From Lentzea californiensis (GTDB taxonomy: Bacteria > Actinomycetota > Actinomycetes > Mycobacteriales > Pseudonocardiaceae), in NCBI RefSeq assembly GCF_024648825.1, contig NZ_JANBBE010000011.1, forward strand, positions 269,532 to 333,531: a stretch of DNA of 64,000 bases, read 5' to 3'. Under the pieces are notes generated by a model, which was given only the letters and a program-made list of their open reading frames with translations, searched no databases and was not told where the DNA came from. The stretch's first letter is position 1. Each line of letters begins with the position of its first letter. Of the stretch, positions 35,243-44,623 are shown one piece after another. Made by a program: the position numbers and the translations under genes.

Positions 35243-36099
35243 CAGTGCGCCTCGCGGGCGGCGGGGGAGGAGGCGAGGTACGCGATCGCCTGCGCCGTCG
35301 ACCCTTCCTGCTTCGGGTGGTAAGCCGGGTGGAAGTACCGCAGGAACGCCCGGAAGACCTCCGGCAGCTTCGGCAGCAAGCCGCGCCTGGCAGCCCGCGC
35401 GAACTCCCGCCAGGTGAGCCGCACCGTCGTGGTCCGGTCCGCGCGCACCATGAACCGCGCCCCGCGCACCCACAGCCAGAACAGCACCGGCGCGACCAGC
35501 AGCATCGCCCGCGCCCGCCGCACGTACCGGCGGTCGAGGTGGCACATCAGGTCGTACGCGACGCTGCGGTGCTCGACCTCCTCGGCGGCGTGCCAGCGCA
35601 GCAGGTCCAGCATCACCGGGTGGATGCCCGCCCGGTCGAGCGCGCCGGCGTTCAGCATCCAGTCGCCCAGGTAGGCCGTGAAGTGCTCGACGGCGGCGAC
35701 GATCGCGACCCGTTCGATCAGTTGTTCGCGCGCCTGTTCCCCGGTCAGCCCGGCCTGGGGGCCGAGGATCCGCTGGAAGACGTGCTCCATCTGCCGGGTG
35801 AACGGCCGCGGGTCCAGTCCGTTGGCGAGCAGGTGGTCCAGGACCTCGCTGTGCGCCTCGGCGTGCATGGCCTCCTGCCCGATGAACCCGAGCACGTCCT
35901 CGCGCAGCGTGTCGTCGGAGATCAGCGGCACGGCCTGCTGGAACGTCCGCACGAACCACCGCTCGCCCTCGGGCAGCAGCAGGTGCAGGACGTTCATGAC
36001 GTGCGTGGTCACCGGCTCGTCCGGCACCCAGTGCATCGGCAGGGTCGACCAGTCGAACTGCACGTCACGCGGCTGCAGAACGAGGTTGTCCGGCTCCAT
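35242..36099 (-). CDS. PF10118-type protein with a diiron (ferritin-like) ligand pattern
   Basis: 285 aa. The family is usually labelled metal-dependent hydrolase (COG3687, PF10118). The helices contain the order E46 (PEGERWFV), E76-x2-H79 (QEAMHAEAH), E138 (AVEHF) and E174-x2-H177 (AEEVEH), which is the carboxylate-bridged diiron ligand set of ferritin-like oxygenases. RARAMLLVAPVLFWLWVRGARF is a hydrophobic segment that may anchor it to the membrane. The GGAGG site before the ATG is strong. Being first in an operon with a 2Fe-2S reductase, it may be the oxygenase component rather than a hydrolase; that is inference. The divergent TetR gene and paired operators suggest repression. Confidence 0.82.
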   Translation of the reverse strand: MEPDNLVLQPRDVQFDWSTLPMHWVPDEPVTTHVMNVLHLLLPEGERWFVRTFQQAVPLISDDTLREDVLGFIGQEAMHAEAHSEVLDHLLANGLDPRPFTRQMEHVFQRILGPQAGLTGEQAREQLIERVAIVAAVEHFTAYLGDWMLNAGALDRAGIHPVMLDLLRWHAAEEVEHRSVAYDLMCHLDRRYVRRARAMLLVAPVLFWLWVRGARFMVRADRTTTVRLTWREFARAARRGLLPKLPEVFRAFLRYFHPAYHPKQEGSTAQAIAYLASSPAAREAH

Positions 36100-36119
36100 C
36101 GCAGTACCTCCGCCAATTA

Positions 36120-36164
36120 CTACGCCTGCGTAGCTTTGTGAAAGCTACGCCACCGTAGCAATAT
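36120..36164. promoter_or_regulatory. Divergent promoter region with three overlapping palindromes (TetR operators)
   Basis: Palindromes: CTACGC-CT-GCGTAG (36120-36133), AGCTTT-GTG-AAAGCT (36132-36146) and GCTACG-CCAC-CGTAGC (36144-36159). The first and third share the half-site CTACG. For the rightward TetR gene TTGTGA (36136-36141) and CAATAT (36159-36164) are spaced 17 nt, ending 6 nt before the GTG at 36171 (leaderless). A leftward promoter (TTCACA, 17 nt, TAATTG) lies across the same palindromes. Confidence 0.7.
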
Positions 36165-36170
36165 GGCGGG

Positions 36171-36782
36171 GTGAACACAACGCGTCGCAAGTACGCCCGC
36201 CGCCTGCCGCCGGAGCAGCGCCGCGAGCAGCTGCTGGACGCCGCGCTGAGCCTCATCCCGGCCGGGTTCGACACCGTGACCATGGAGTCGGTCGCGAAAC
36301 ACGCCGAAGTCACCAAGCCCGTGCTCTACGACCTGTTCGCCAACCGGGGCGAGCTCATCAGCGCCCTGCTCGAACGCGAGGCCGGCCGCGCCACCGAACA
36401 GGTCCTGGCCGCCCTGCCCACGGACTTCGCCACCCGGACCCCGGACGACGCCTTCGCCGACGCCGTCCGGGTCTTCGTGAACGCCGTGGTCGAGGCCCCT
36501 GACCGCTGGCGCCTCGTGCTGCTCCCGCCGGAGGGCACCCCGCCCGAGTTCCGCGACCAGGTCGAGCTGGTCCGCGCCGGCGTGCTGGCCCAGATCGAGG
36601 ACCTCGCCGCCCTGGGCCTGAAGGAGCTCGGCCGCCTCGACGACCTCGACTCGGCCCTGCTGGGCCACGCGATGCTCGCCCTCGCCGAGATGTCCGGCCG
36701 CCTCGTGCTCACCGACCCGGAGAAGTTCACGCCGGACCGGCTGGCGGCCTTCGTGACCCGGATCGCCCACGGCCTGCGCTGA
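36171..36782 (+). CDS. TetR family transcriptional regulator
   Basis: 203 aa from a GTG. The N-terminal HTH is LPPEQRREQLLDAALSLIPAGFDTVTMESVAKHAEVTKPVLYDLFANRGELISALLERE, a standard TetR domain; the C-terminal ligand-binding part is helical and unassigned. It is divergent from the diiron/reductase/SDR-fusion operon, and the 72-bp gap holds three palindromes with shared half-sites. Autorepression and repression of that operon, relieved by a lipid-like ligand, is the likely scheme. Confidence 0.9.
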   Translation: MNTTRRKYARRLPPEQRREQLLDAALSLIPAGFDTVTMESVAKHAEVTKPVLYDLFANRGELISALLEREAGRATEQVLAALPTDFATRTPDDAFADAVRVFVNAVVEAPDRWRLVLLPPEGTPPEFRDQVELVRAGVLAQIEDLAALGLKELGRLDDLDSALLGHAMLALAEMSGRLVLTDPEKFTPDRLAAFVTRIAHGLR

Positions 36783-36797
36783 GCGTCCGGGACGTCG

Positions 36798-37751
36798 TCA
36801 CCGCCTGGTGCGCACGTGCGTGAGCAGCGCCAGCCCGGTCGGGTCGGGGCCCGCGGACACGTCGCAGCCCGGCAGCAACGCCCGGACGGCGCGCTCGTCG
36901 CGTTCGACCACCGACCAGTCCATCAGGTACTCGAGCGACCACCGGAACGGGTTGCCGGTCGTGCTGCTGGAGAAGTAGAACGTGCCGCCGGGACGGCAGA
37001 GCCTGGTCAGCACGGCCTCGGTCAGCCGCACGGCCGCCTTGTCGTTGAGGTAGTCGTACAGGCCGTTGACCAGCACCAGGTCGAACGGCCCGAGCTCGGC
37101 GAGCTTCGGCAGCGCGCGGAACACGTTGCCGGGAACCGCGGTCGTGACCTCGCCCAGCAGCCCGAGCCGCTTCTGCGCCAGTTCCAGCGCGTCCGGGTCG
37201 ACGTCGGTGAGCACGAACCGGTCGCCGGGCCGCAGGATGCCCGGCGGGATGAGCCGCAGGTCGGGGGCGGCGCCGGACGCGATCAGCAGCACCGAACGCG
37301 GGCCGCCCCGCGGCGCGGTCAGGCAGTCGCTGATCAGCCGGGCCTGGTGCATCACCCGGTTGCGCTGCTGCTGGGTGATCGCGGAGCCCTGCAGGTGCGC
37401 CTCGACGTGCCAGCCGAGCGTGCCGGCCTGGGAGTTGTTCGCCTGCGCCATCACGTGTTCGACCAGCTGGAAGTCACTCGGATAGCCGCGCGCCCACTCG
37501 TTCTCGTCACGCGTGAAGGGGGAGCGTGAACACTTCGAGCGCGCGGGCTGGACGATCGCGGCGATGTCCTCGTCCGGCACGCCCGCGAGCACGGCCGCGC
37601 CGATCTGCGTGCTGAGCGTGCGCAAACGGCCACCGACCAGCATGTGCGCCGACGGGTCCGCGAGGTCGAACTCCCTCTCACTGCGCAGGAAGCCGTCGAC
37701 GGCGTCGTTCAGCCGGTGCAGGACGTCGGTGCTGTGCGGGAGCACGGTCAT
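36798..37751 (-). CDS. SAM-dependent methyltransferase
   Basis: 317 aa from the ATG at 37751 (GAGGAAG upstream). A helical N-terminal domain of about 140 residues precedes a Rossmann-type methyltransferase core: SVLLIASGAAPDLRLIPPG (motif I, altered from the usual ExGxGxG), FVLTDVDPDALELAQKRL (motif II acid), PGNVFRALPKLAELGPFDLVLVNGLYDYLND and LCRPGGTFYFSSST. N-terminal WHVEAHLQGSAITQQQRNRVMHQARLISDC is a conserved-looking helical block. Substrate unknown. A lone gene, convergent with the TetR gene. Confidence 0.8.
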   Translation of the reverse strand: MTVLPHSTDVLHRLNDAVDGFLRSEREFDLADPSAHMLVGGRLRTLSTQIGAAVLAGVPDEDIAAIVQPARSKCSRSPFTRDENEWARGYPSDFQLVEHVMAQANNSQAGTLGWHVEAHLQGSAITQQQRNRVMHQARLISDCLTAPRGGPRSVLLIASGAAPDLRLIPPGILRPGDRFVLTDVDPDALELAQKRLGLLGEVTTAVPGNVFRALPKLAELGPFDLVLVNGLYDYLNDKAAVRLTEAVLTRLCRPGGTFYFSSSTTGNPFRWSLEYLMDWSVVERDERAVRALLPGCDVSAGPDPTGLALLTHVRTRR

Positions 37752-37821
37752 CAACCACTTCCTCGGTGCGGCAACGGGTTCCAGAGACTGTCAGGCCGAG
37801 CGGCTGATCAACAGGGTCTTT

Positions 37822-37849
37822 CGGGTAATACGGGGAAAACCCCGACCCG
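37822..37849. terminator. Hairpin terminator after the GDSL lipoprotein gene
   Basis: CGGGG-AAAA-CCCCG (37831-37844), extended by CGGGT (37822-37826) and ACCCG (37845-37849) with a small internal bulge. It lies about 30 nt beyond the stop of the leftward gene at 37880. Confidence 0.55.
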
Positions 37850-37879
37850 GTTCGCCGGAGATCGCCCAGTCGCGTGACG

Positions 37880-38722
37880 TCAGCGACTCGCCGCGGTGAC
37901 GGCCTCCGCGATCGCCTGGTGACCGGCGGGCGTCGGATGAACGTCGGTGCGGTCGCAGAAGTAGGTGAGCGTGCACACCTTGGCGACCGAGGCCGGGATC
38001 TGGCCGTACTTCGGGTCCTGCGTCAGCTCGGTCAGCGCGCCGTAGCCGCCGGTCGAGCTCGTGACGTCGGCGAACTTCGCGCCGAACCTGCCGTACTGGG
38101 CCGCGATCTTCGTGTTGAAGTCCTGGAACATCGTGACCGACAGCCGGGCGAGGTTCTTGCCGTTCGGGAACGACGGGTTCACCCAGGCGCCGAGGAAGAC
38201 GTCCGGGTAGGTCAGCCCGACGATCTTCACGTCCGGCGCGGCCTCCCTCAGTTCGGTGAGCGCGCCGGCGACGTTGGTCTGGATGTCGGCGACGGTCCTG
38301 GTCGCGCACTCCAGCGGTTCCTGCGACAGCGCGCACGGCGCCAGGTCGTTGCCGCCGATCACCACCGTGACCAGGCCGGTCTTGCGGCCGCGCAGCGCGT
38401 CGACCGCGGCGTCGAGCTGGGTCTTGCCGCCGGCGTCGGGCCCGCAGGCCGGTTTGGAGGCGAGGTCGGCGGACGTGGCGCCGTTGCAGGCCAGGTTGAT
38501 CAGCTCGAGGCCCGACTCCCTCGCGACGATCTGCGCGAAGCTCTCAGCGGTGCCGCCCGGCCCGAAGCCCGTCGCGTAGGAGTCGCCGATCGACACGTGG
38601 ACCTGCTGCTCGTCCGGCGGCTGCTCGCTGCCGGACGCAGGCGCCGGGACGGGCGCGGGTGGCGGCGAGGAGCACGCGCCCAACGCCACCAGTAGCGTCA
38701 AGACCAGCGCAAACCTCGGCAC
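37880..38722 (-). CDS. SGNH/GDSL hydrolase lipoprotein
   Basis: 280 aa from a GTG behind AGGAGGAG. Lipoprotein signal with lipobox LGAC (Cys about residue 17), then a Pro-rich linker. SGNH blocks are in order: block I VHVSIGDSYATGFG (nucleophile Ser), block II Gly (NLACNGATSADL), block III VVIGGNDLAPCAL (Asn) and block V CDRTDVHPTPAGHQAIA (Asp-x2-His). Six or more cysteines in the mature part suggest disulfides. It would hydrolyse ester bonds of lipids or acetylated glycans at the cell surface. A lone gene. Confidence 0.9.
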   Translation of the reverse strand: MPRFALVLTLLVALGACSSPPPAPVPAPASGSEQPPDEQQVHVSIGDSYATGFGPGGTAESFAQIVARESGLELINLACNGATSADLASKPACGPDAGGKTQLDAAVDALRGRKTGLVTVVIGGNDLAPCALSQEPLECATRTVADIQTNVAGALTELREAAPDVKIVGLTYPDVFLGAWVNPSFPNGKNLARLSVTMFQDFNTKIAAQYGRFGAKFADVTSSTGGYGALTELTQDPKYGQIPASVAKVCTLTYFCDRTDVHPTPAGHQAIAEAVTAASR

Positions 38723-38783
38723 AACCGCTCCTCCTGTCCGGAACTGATGTGCCGAGGCTACGAAACCGCCCGTGAGGGTCCTG

Positions 38784-40968
<2,185 letters not shown>

Positions 40969-40979
<11 letters not shown>

Positions 40980-41823
40980 GACCGCCCTCCTCGTGCGTCG
41001 TGAGCGTGAACTCCGCGGTGCGGACCTGGTCCTCGTGCTGGAAGTCCAGGAACAGCCGGTACCTGCCGGCCGTCGGGACCTCGACCGCGAACTTCACCTG
41101 GTCGCTCTCCTCCGGGTGCACGTGCAGGTACGCCAGGTCGGACGCGCGCAGCGCGACCAGGTGTCCCTTGGCGCCCAGGTAGTTCTGCAGATCCGTCACC
41201 GGTCTGCCGTTCTTGCTGATCTCGATGGTGACGGTCGACGCCTTGCCCGGGTTGAGCTCACCCGTGAGGGATACCTCGTAGCCGTCTGCGGTGAACGTGC
41301 GGCTGTCGGCGTAGGTCTTCGGGCGGTAGTCGCCTGGTGTGTGGACGTCCGCGCCCAGGGTGGTCTTGGGGCCGTCCTCCGGCTTGAAGTCGGCGAACAC
41401 CCGGTAGCTGCCTGCGTCGGGGAGGCCCAGGGGGATCGACCACGTGCCGTCCGGTGCCATTTCAGGGTGGACGTGCTGGAAGTTCGAGCCGTCGCGGCGG
41501 ACCACGATCAGGTGCAGGCGCTTCTCGTGTTCGACCTCGAACTTCGTCGCCGGCTGACCGTCCGGGCCTTCTATGTGGAAGGCCAGCGACTTGTTCTCGT
41601 TCAGGCGCAGGGTGTAGCCGTTGTCTGAAACGGACAGTCCTGGTGGGATCTTGACCGGGGTCACCTCGTGGCCGCCGTGTGTGGTTTCGTCGCCGTGCGT
41701 GGCTTCCTCGCTGTGGGCCGCGGGTGTTTCCGGTGGTCCGGTTGCGGCGCCTGCCGCCCAGGTTGCGCCGAACACCACTGCCAGTGTCGCGGTGTAGAGC
41801 GCGACCTTGTATCCGGTCTTCAC
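40969..41823 (-). CDS. Membrane-anchored, His-rich copper-associated protein
   Basis: 284 aa from a GTG. A single N-terminal hydrophobic helix (KVALYTATLAVVFGATWAAGAATG) is an anchor or uncleaved signal. A His/Glu-rich stretch follows (HSEEATHGDETTHGGHE), and two Ig-like/FixH-like beta domains contain FQHVHPEM and YLHVHPEESD, which could bind copper. The end is EEGGHGH. It is located between csoR and copA and overlaps copA, so a role in periplasmic or surface copper binding or delivery is likely. I do not assign a named family. Confidence 0.78.
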
Positions 41824-41873
41824 TGGTCAGCCCGCCAGTTCGTCGCGCTGGCGGTGTGGACGGACTCGGTCAT
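41820..41873 (-). CDS. 17-residue mini-gene between csoR and the copper-associated protein gene
   Basis: ATG at 41873 with a GAGGAA site (41881-41886) 7 nt upstream, followed by 16 codons (MTESVHTASATNWRADQ) and a TGA at 41820-41822. The TGA overlaps the GTG start of the downstream gene (GTGA). The ribosome site begins 12 nt after the csoR stop. The perfect spacing and overlap suggest a translated coupler peptide. The function is not recognisable. Confidence 0.55.
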   Translation of the reverse strand: MTESVHTASATNWRADQ

Positions 41874-41898
41874 GGTCGTATTCCTCGCAGGTCGCGGG

Positions 41899-42180
41899 TT
41901 AGGAGCGGACCAGGCGGGCGATGGCGTCGCTTGCCTCCGCGATCTTCGCGTCGGCTGTGGTGCCGCCCTCGGTCATGGCCTGGCTCACGCAGTGCTTGAG
42001 GTGCTCGTCGAGCAGCCCCAGTGAGACTGCCTGCAACGCCCTGGTGGCCGCGGAGATCTGGGTGAGCACGTCTATGCAGTACTCGTCCTGGTCGATCATC
42101 CGTTGCAAGCCGCGGACCTGGCCTTCGATTCTGCGTAGGCGGCGCAGGTGGGCGTCTTTCGTGGTGGCGTAGCCGTGCAT
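41899..42180 (-). CDS. csoR: Copper-sensing transcriptional repressor
   Basis: 93 aa from the ATG at 42180 (GGAG upstream); a start at 42201 would add seven residues. All-helical CsoR/RcnR fold: LRRLRRIEGQVRGLQRMIDQDEYCIDVLTQISAATRALQAVSLGLLDEHLKHCVSQAM. The Cu(I) ligands C35, H60 and C64 are all present, as in mycobacterial CsoR. It heads an operon with a mini-gene, a His-rich anchored protein and copA. An operator with the expected half-sites overlaps its promoter, so it represses itself and the export genes until copper binds. Confidence 0.93.
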   Translation of the reverse strand: MHGYATTKDAHLRRLRRIEGQVRGLQRMIDQDEYCIDVLTQISAATRALQAVSLGLLDEHLKHCVSQAMTEGGTTADAKIAEASDAIARLVRS

Positions 42181-42245
42181 GTCTCGCTCCGTTCCTGCCA
42201 TCGCTCGGCCGGGTGGTTGTCCGGGGGTGCGGTGGGCTCGTCACA

Positions 42246-42276
42246 TTTATACCCTAGGGGGGTATGGGTATGTCAA
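42246..42276 (-). promoter_or_regulatory. csoR operon promoter with CsoR operator
   Basis: On the minus strand TTGACA (complement of 42271-42276) and TATAAA (complement of 42246-42251) are spaced 19 nt. Inside the spacer ATACCC (42249-42254) and GGGTAT (42260-42265) form an inverted repeat with 5 nt between, followed by a second GGGTAT (42266-42271). This matches known CsoR operators (TATACCC...GGGTATA type). Confidence 0.8.
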
Positions 42277-42440
42277 AGGTGCGGGCGGTGCGCGACTCTT
42301 GTGGGTGGTCACCTTGCGGGCAGCGGGCTTGCGGTTGCGTGCGTTTTCCTGGGGCTCTGCCCCAGACCCCGGCAATCTGATCGGGGGGTGACGCCGTGGG
42401 TGGGTTGATGGCACGCCTGTTGCGTTGAGGGTGCGTTGTG
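42277..42440. other. Gene-free stretch between csoR and the palindromic element
   Basis: No supported gene on either strand. It reads as G-rich plus-strand sequence. Short open frames here have no ribosome site and no protein-like composition. Confidence 0.5.
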
Positions 42441-42580
42441 GCGGTGGGGTCTCGTCACGAGCCGCACCAAGAGCGGGCCACATGCAGGTAGGGGTGTCAA
42501 CTCGACGAAAGCGTGTCGAGTTGACACCCCTACCTGCATGCAGCAAGAGCTATGGCGCGACTCGTGACGGGACCCACCGC
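42441..42580. repeat. Long palindromic intergenic element (MITE- or REP-like)
   Basis: The core is a perfect 26-bp inverted repeat (42481-42506 with 42515-42540) with an 8-nt loop (GAAAGCGT). The outer arms are also inverted copies, with one indel and a few mismatches: about 42441-42467 pairs with 42553-42580 (both contain GCGGTGGG and CGTCACGAG). The whole forms one hairpin of about 140 nt, far longer than an actinomycete terminator. No transposase is present. It lies downstream of the leftward FAD dehydrogenase and upstream of csoR. A non-autonomous mobile repeat is the favoured reading. Confidence 0.7.
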
Positions 42581-42640
42581 CCTTGCCTTGCGGTAAGGAC
42601 GGCTCGCCTTCGGCTTCGCGAATGCGTGGGCATTCGGTGC

Positions 42641-42675
42641 GGGGTCTGCGGTCAACAGGGGAGACCGCAGACCCC
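42641..42675. terminator. Hairpin terminator after the FAD dehydrogenase gene
   Basis: GGGGTCTGCGGTC (42641-42653) pairs perfectly with 42663-42675 around a 9-nt loop. It begins 13 nt past the stop of the leftward gene at 42689. Confidence 0.8.
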
Positions 42676-42688
42676 GGGATTGTGGGCG

Positions 42689-44470
42689 CTAGGCGCTTTC
42701 TGCTGCGGCTGCTCGGCCTGCTGCTCGGCCGGAGAACAGGCAGCCGCCCAGGAACGTGCCTTCCAGGGCTCGGTAGCCGTGTACGCCGCCGCCTCCGAAG
42801 CCTGCTACTTCGCCTGCTGCGTAGAGGCCGCGGATTGGTTGGGCGTTCGCGCCCAGTACGCGGCCCTGCAGGTCGGTTTGCAGGCCGCCCAGGGTTTTGC
42901 GGGTCAGGATGTTCATCCTGATTGCGATCAGTGGGCCGGAGCCCGCGTCCAGGAGTTTGTGCAAGCTCGCTGTGCGGGCGAGGCTGTCGCCGCTGTAGGC
43001 CAGGGAGTTGCGGATGCCCATCACCTGGACGTCCTTGGAGAACGGGTTGTCCGTTTGCTGGTCCCGGATGGTGATCTGGCGGCGGAGATCGTCCAGGTTG
43101 ATCAGGTTCTGGCCGGTCAGGGCGTTCATGCCCGCTACCAGGTCAGGCAGGTTGTTCTTGATCACGAAGTCGACGCCCTTGTCCATGAACGCCTTCACCG
43201 GCGGTGGCGTGCTGTTCAGCAGGCGCATTGCCAGGTAGGCGATCAGGTTCTTGGCGGTGATCTCCGGATTCTGCTCTGAGCCGGAGAGCACGAACTCCTT
43301 GTCGATGATCTTCTTGTTCAGGACGAACCACGAGTAGTCGTAGCCGGACCTGCCGATCAGCTCCAGGGTGCCGAGCGTGTCCAGTGACGGGATGCCCGGG
43401 TTGGGGAAGCGCTTGCCTCGGGCGTCGAGCCACAGGGACGACGGTGCCGCCAGCACGCGGATGCCGTGGTCCGGCCAGATCGGCGTGTGGTTGATCATGC
43501 CCTCGGTGTAGTGCCACATGCGGTCTCGGTTGACCAGGCGGCCGCCTGCCAGTTCGGTGATCGCCAGCATCCGGCCGTCCACGTGGGCCGGGACGCCGGT
43601 GACCAGGCGCTGTGGTGCCGGGCCCAGGCGGGCCGGCCAGTTGCGGCGCACCAGGTCCTTGTCGGCGCCGATGCCGCCGGAGGTGACCACGACCATCGGT
43701 GCGTGCAGCTCGAAGTCGCCGATCTTCTTGCGGGAGCTGGGGGTGCCGCGCGCGGCGCTGCTGGCCTCCAGGACGCTGCCGCGCACGCCGGTGACGGCGC
43801 CGTTGGAGGTGATCAGGCCGTCCACCTGGTGCCGGAACTTGAAGGTGACCTTGTTGTCGCGAACGGCGTCGCGCACCTTCTTCTCGAAAGGTTCCATCAC
43901 GCCTGGGCCGGTGCCCAGCGTCATGTGGAAGCGCGGCACCGAGTTGCCCGGGCCGTCCGCCAGTTGCCCGCCGCGTTCTGCCCAGCCGACGATCGGCACC
44001 CAGCGGACGCCCAGCCCGTAGAGCCAGTCGCGCTTCTCGCCGGCGGCGAAGTTCAGGTACGCCTCGGCCCACTTCGCGGCCCAGTAGTCCTCGCCCAGGG
44101 GGTCGTTCACGCCGCGGTCGAAGCCAGCGGTGTTGAACCAGTCGGCGCGGGCCAGCTCCAGCGAGTCCTTGATGCCCGCGGTCCGCTGCTCCTGCGAGTT
44201 CACGAAGAAGAGGCCGCCCAGCGACCAGAAGGCCTGTCCGCCCAGGCTGGCCTCGGGTTCCTGGTCCAGCAGCAGCACCTTGCGGCCCGCCGCGGCCAGT
44301 TCCGAGGTCGCCACGAGGCCCGCCAGGCCGTGTCCGATGACGATGACGTCCGCGTCGACTCGCGGCGCCGCTCCGGCGACTGCCTGCCCCAGGGTCCCGC
44401 TCGCGGCGATCGCGCCTATCGCGCCGCTCGCGGCCAGCAGGTTGCGGCGGCTGATGCTCCGTTCTGACAT
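42689..44470 (-). CDS. Tat-exported FAD-binding dehydrogenase (ketosteroid dehydrogenase-like)
   Basis: 593 aa from the ATG at 44470 (GAGGAAGG upstream). Twin-arginine signal SISRRNLLAASGAIGAIAASGTLGQAVAGA. The FAD-binding domain starts VDADVIVIGHGLAGLVATSELAAAGRKVLLLDQE. It ends with GLYAAGEVAGFGGGGVHGYRALEGTFLGGCLFSGRAAG, the second FAD motif. Fumarate reductase/3-ketosteroid-1-dehydrogenase fold. The GxG motif has His (IGHGLAG) where many have Ala. The export signal suggests an extracytoplasmic folded flavoprotein. The substrate may be a steroid or other enone, but is not determinable. The divergent regulator at 44624 is the obvious controller. Confidence 0.82.
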   Translation of the reverse strand: MSERSISRRNLLAASGAIGAIAASGTLGQAVAGAAPRVDADVIVIGHGLAGLVATSELAAAGRKVLLLDQEPEASLGGQAFWSLGGLFFVNSQEQRTAGIKDSLELARADWFNTAGFDRGVNDPLGEDYWAAKWAEAYLNFAAGEKRDWLYGLGVRWVPIVGWAERGGQLADGPGNSVPRFHMTLGTGPGVMEPFEKKVRDAVRDNKVTFKFRHQVDGLITSNGAVTGVRGSVLEASSAARGTPSSRKKIGDFELHAPMVVVTSGGIGADKDLVRRNWPARLGPAPQRLVTGVPAHVDGRMLAITELAGGRLVNRDRMWHYTEGMINHTPIWPDHGIRVLAAPSSLWLDARGKRFPNPGIPSLDTLGTLELIGRSGYDYSWFVLNKKIIDKEFVLSGSEQNPEITAKNLIAYLAMRLLNSTPPPVKAFMDKGVDFVIKNNLPDLVAGMNALTGQNLINLDDLRRQITIRDQQTDNPFSKDVQVMGIRNSLAYSGDSLARTASLHKLLDAGSGPLIAIRMNILTRKTLGGLQTDLQGRVLGANAQPIRGLYAAGEVAGFGGGGVHGYRALEGTFLGGCLFSGRAAGRAAAAESA

Positions 44471-44623
44471 CCCAGGGCCTTCCTCGTTGAAGGGTGGTGC
44501 CAACGCGAATTATTCTCGCGTAAAGCAACTAACCAGTAACCGGAGAGCGGGGGATAGGGTCCCGCCGCCAACCAGCGACGGCTGTGTTGTGGCCGTCACA
44601 CAACGTGGTGTTCGGGAGACGAC

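Noticed and set aside
42309..42546. Short open frames (76-99 codons) on the minus strand over the palindromic element
   Set aside because: They depend on the inverted repeat, have no ribosome site and show no protein-like composition.
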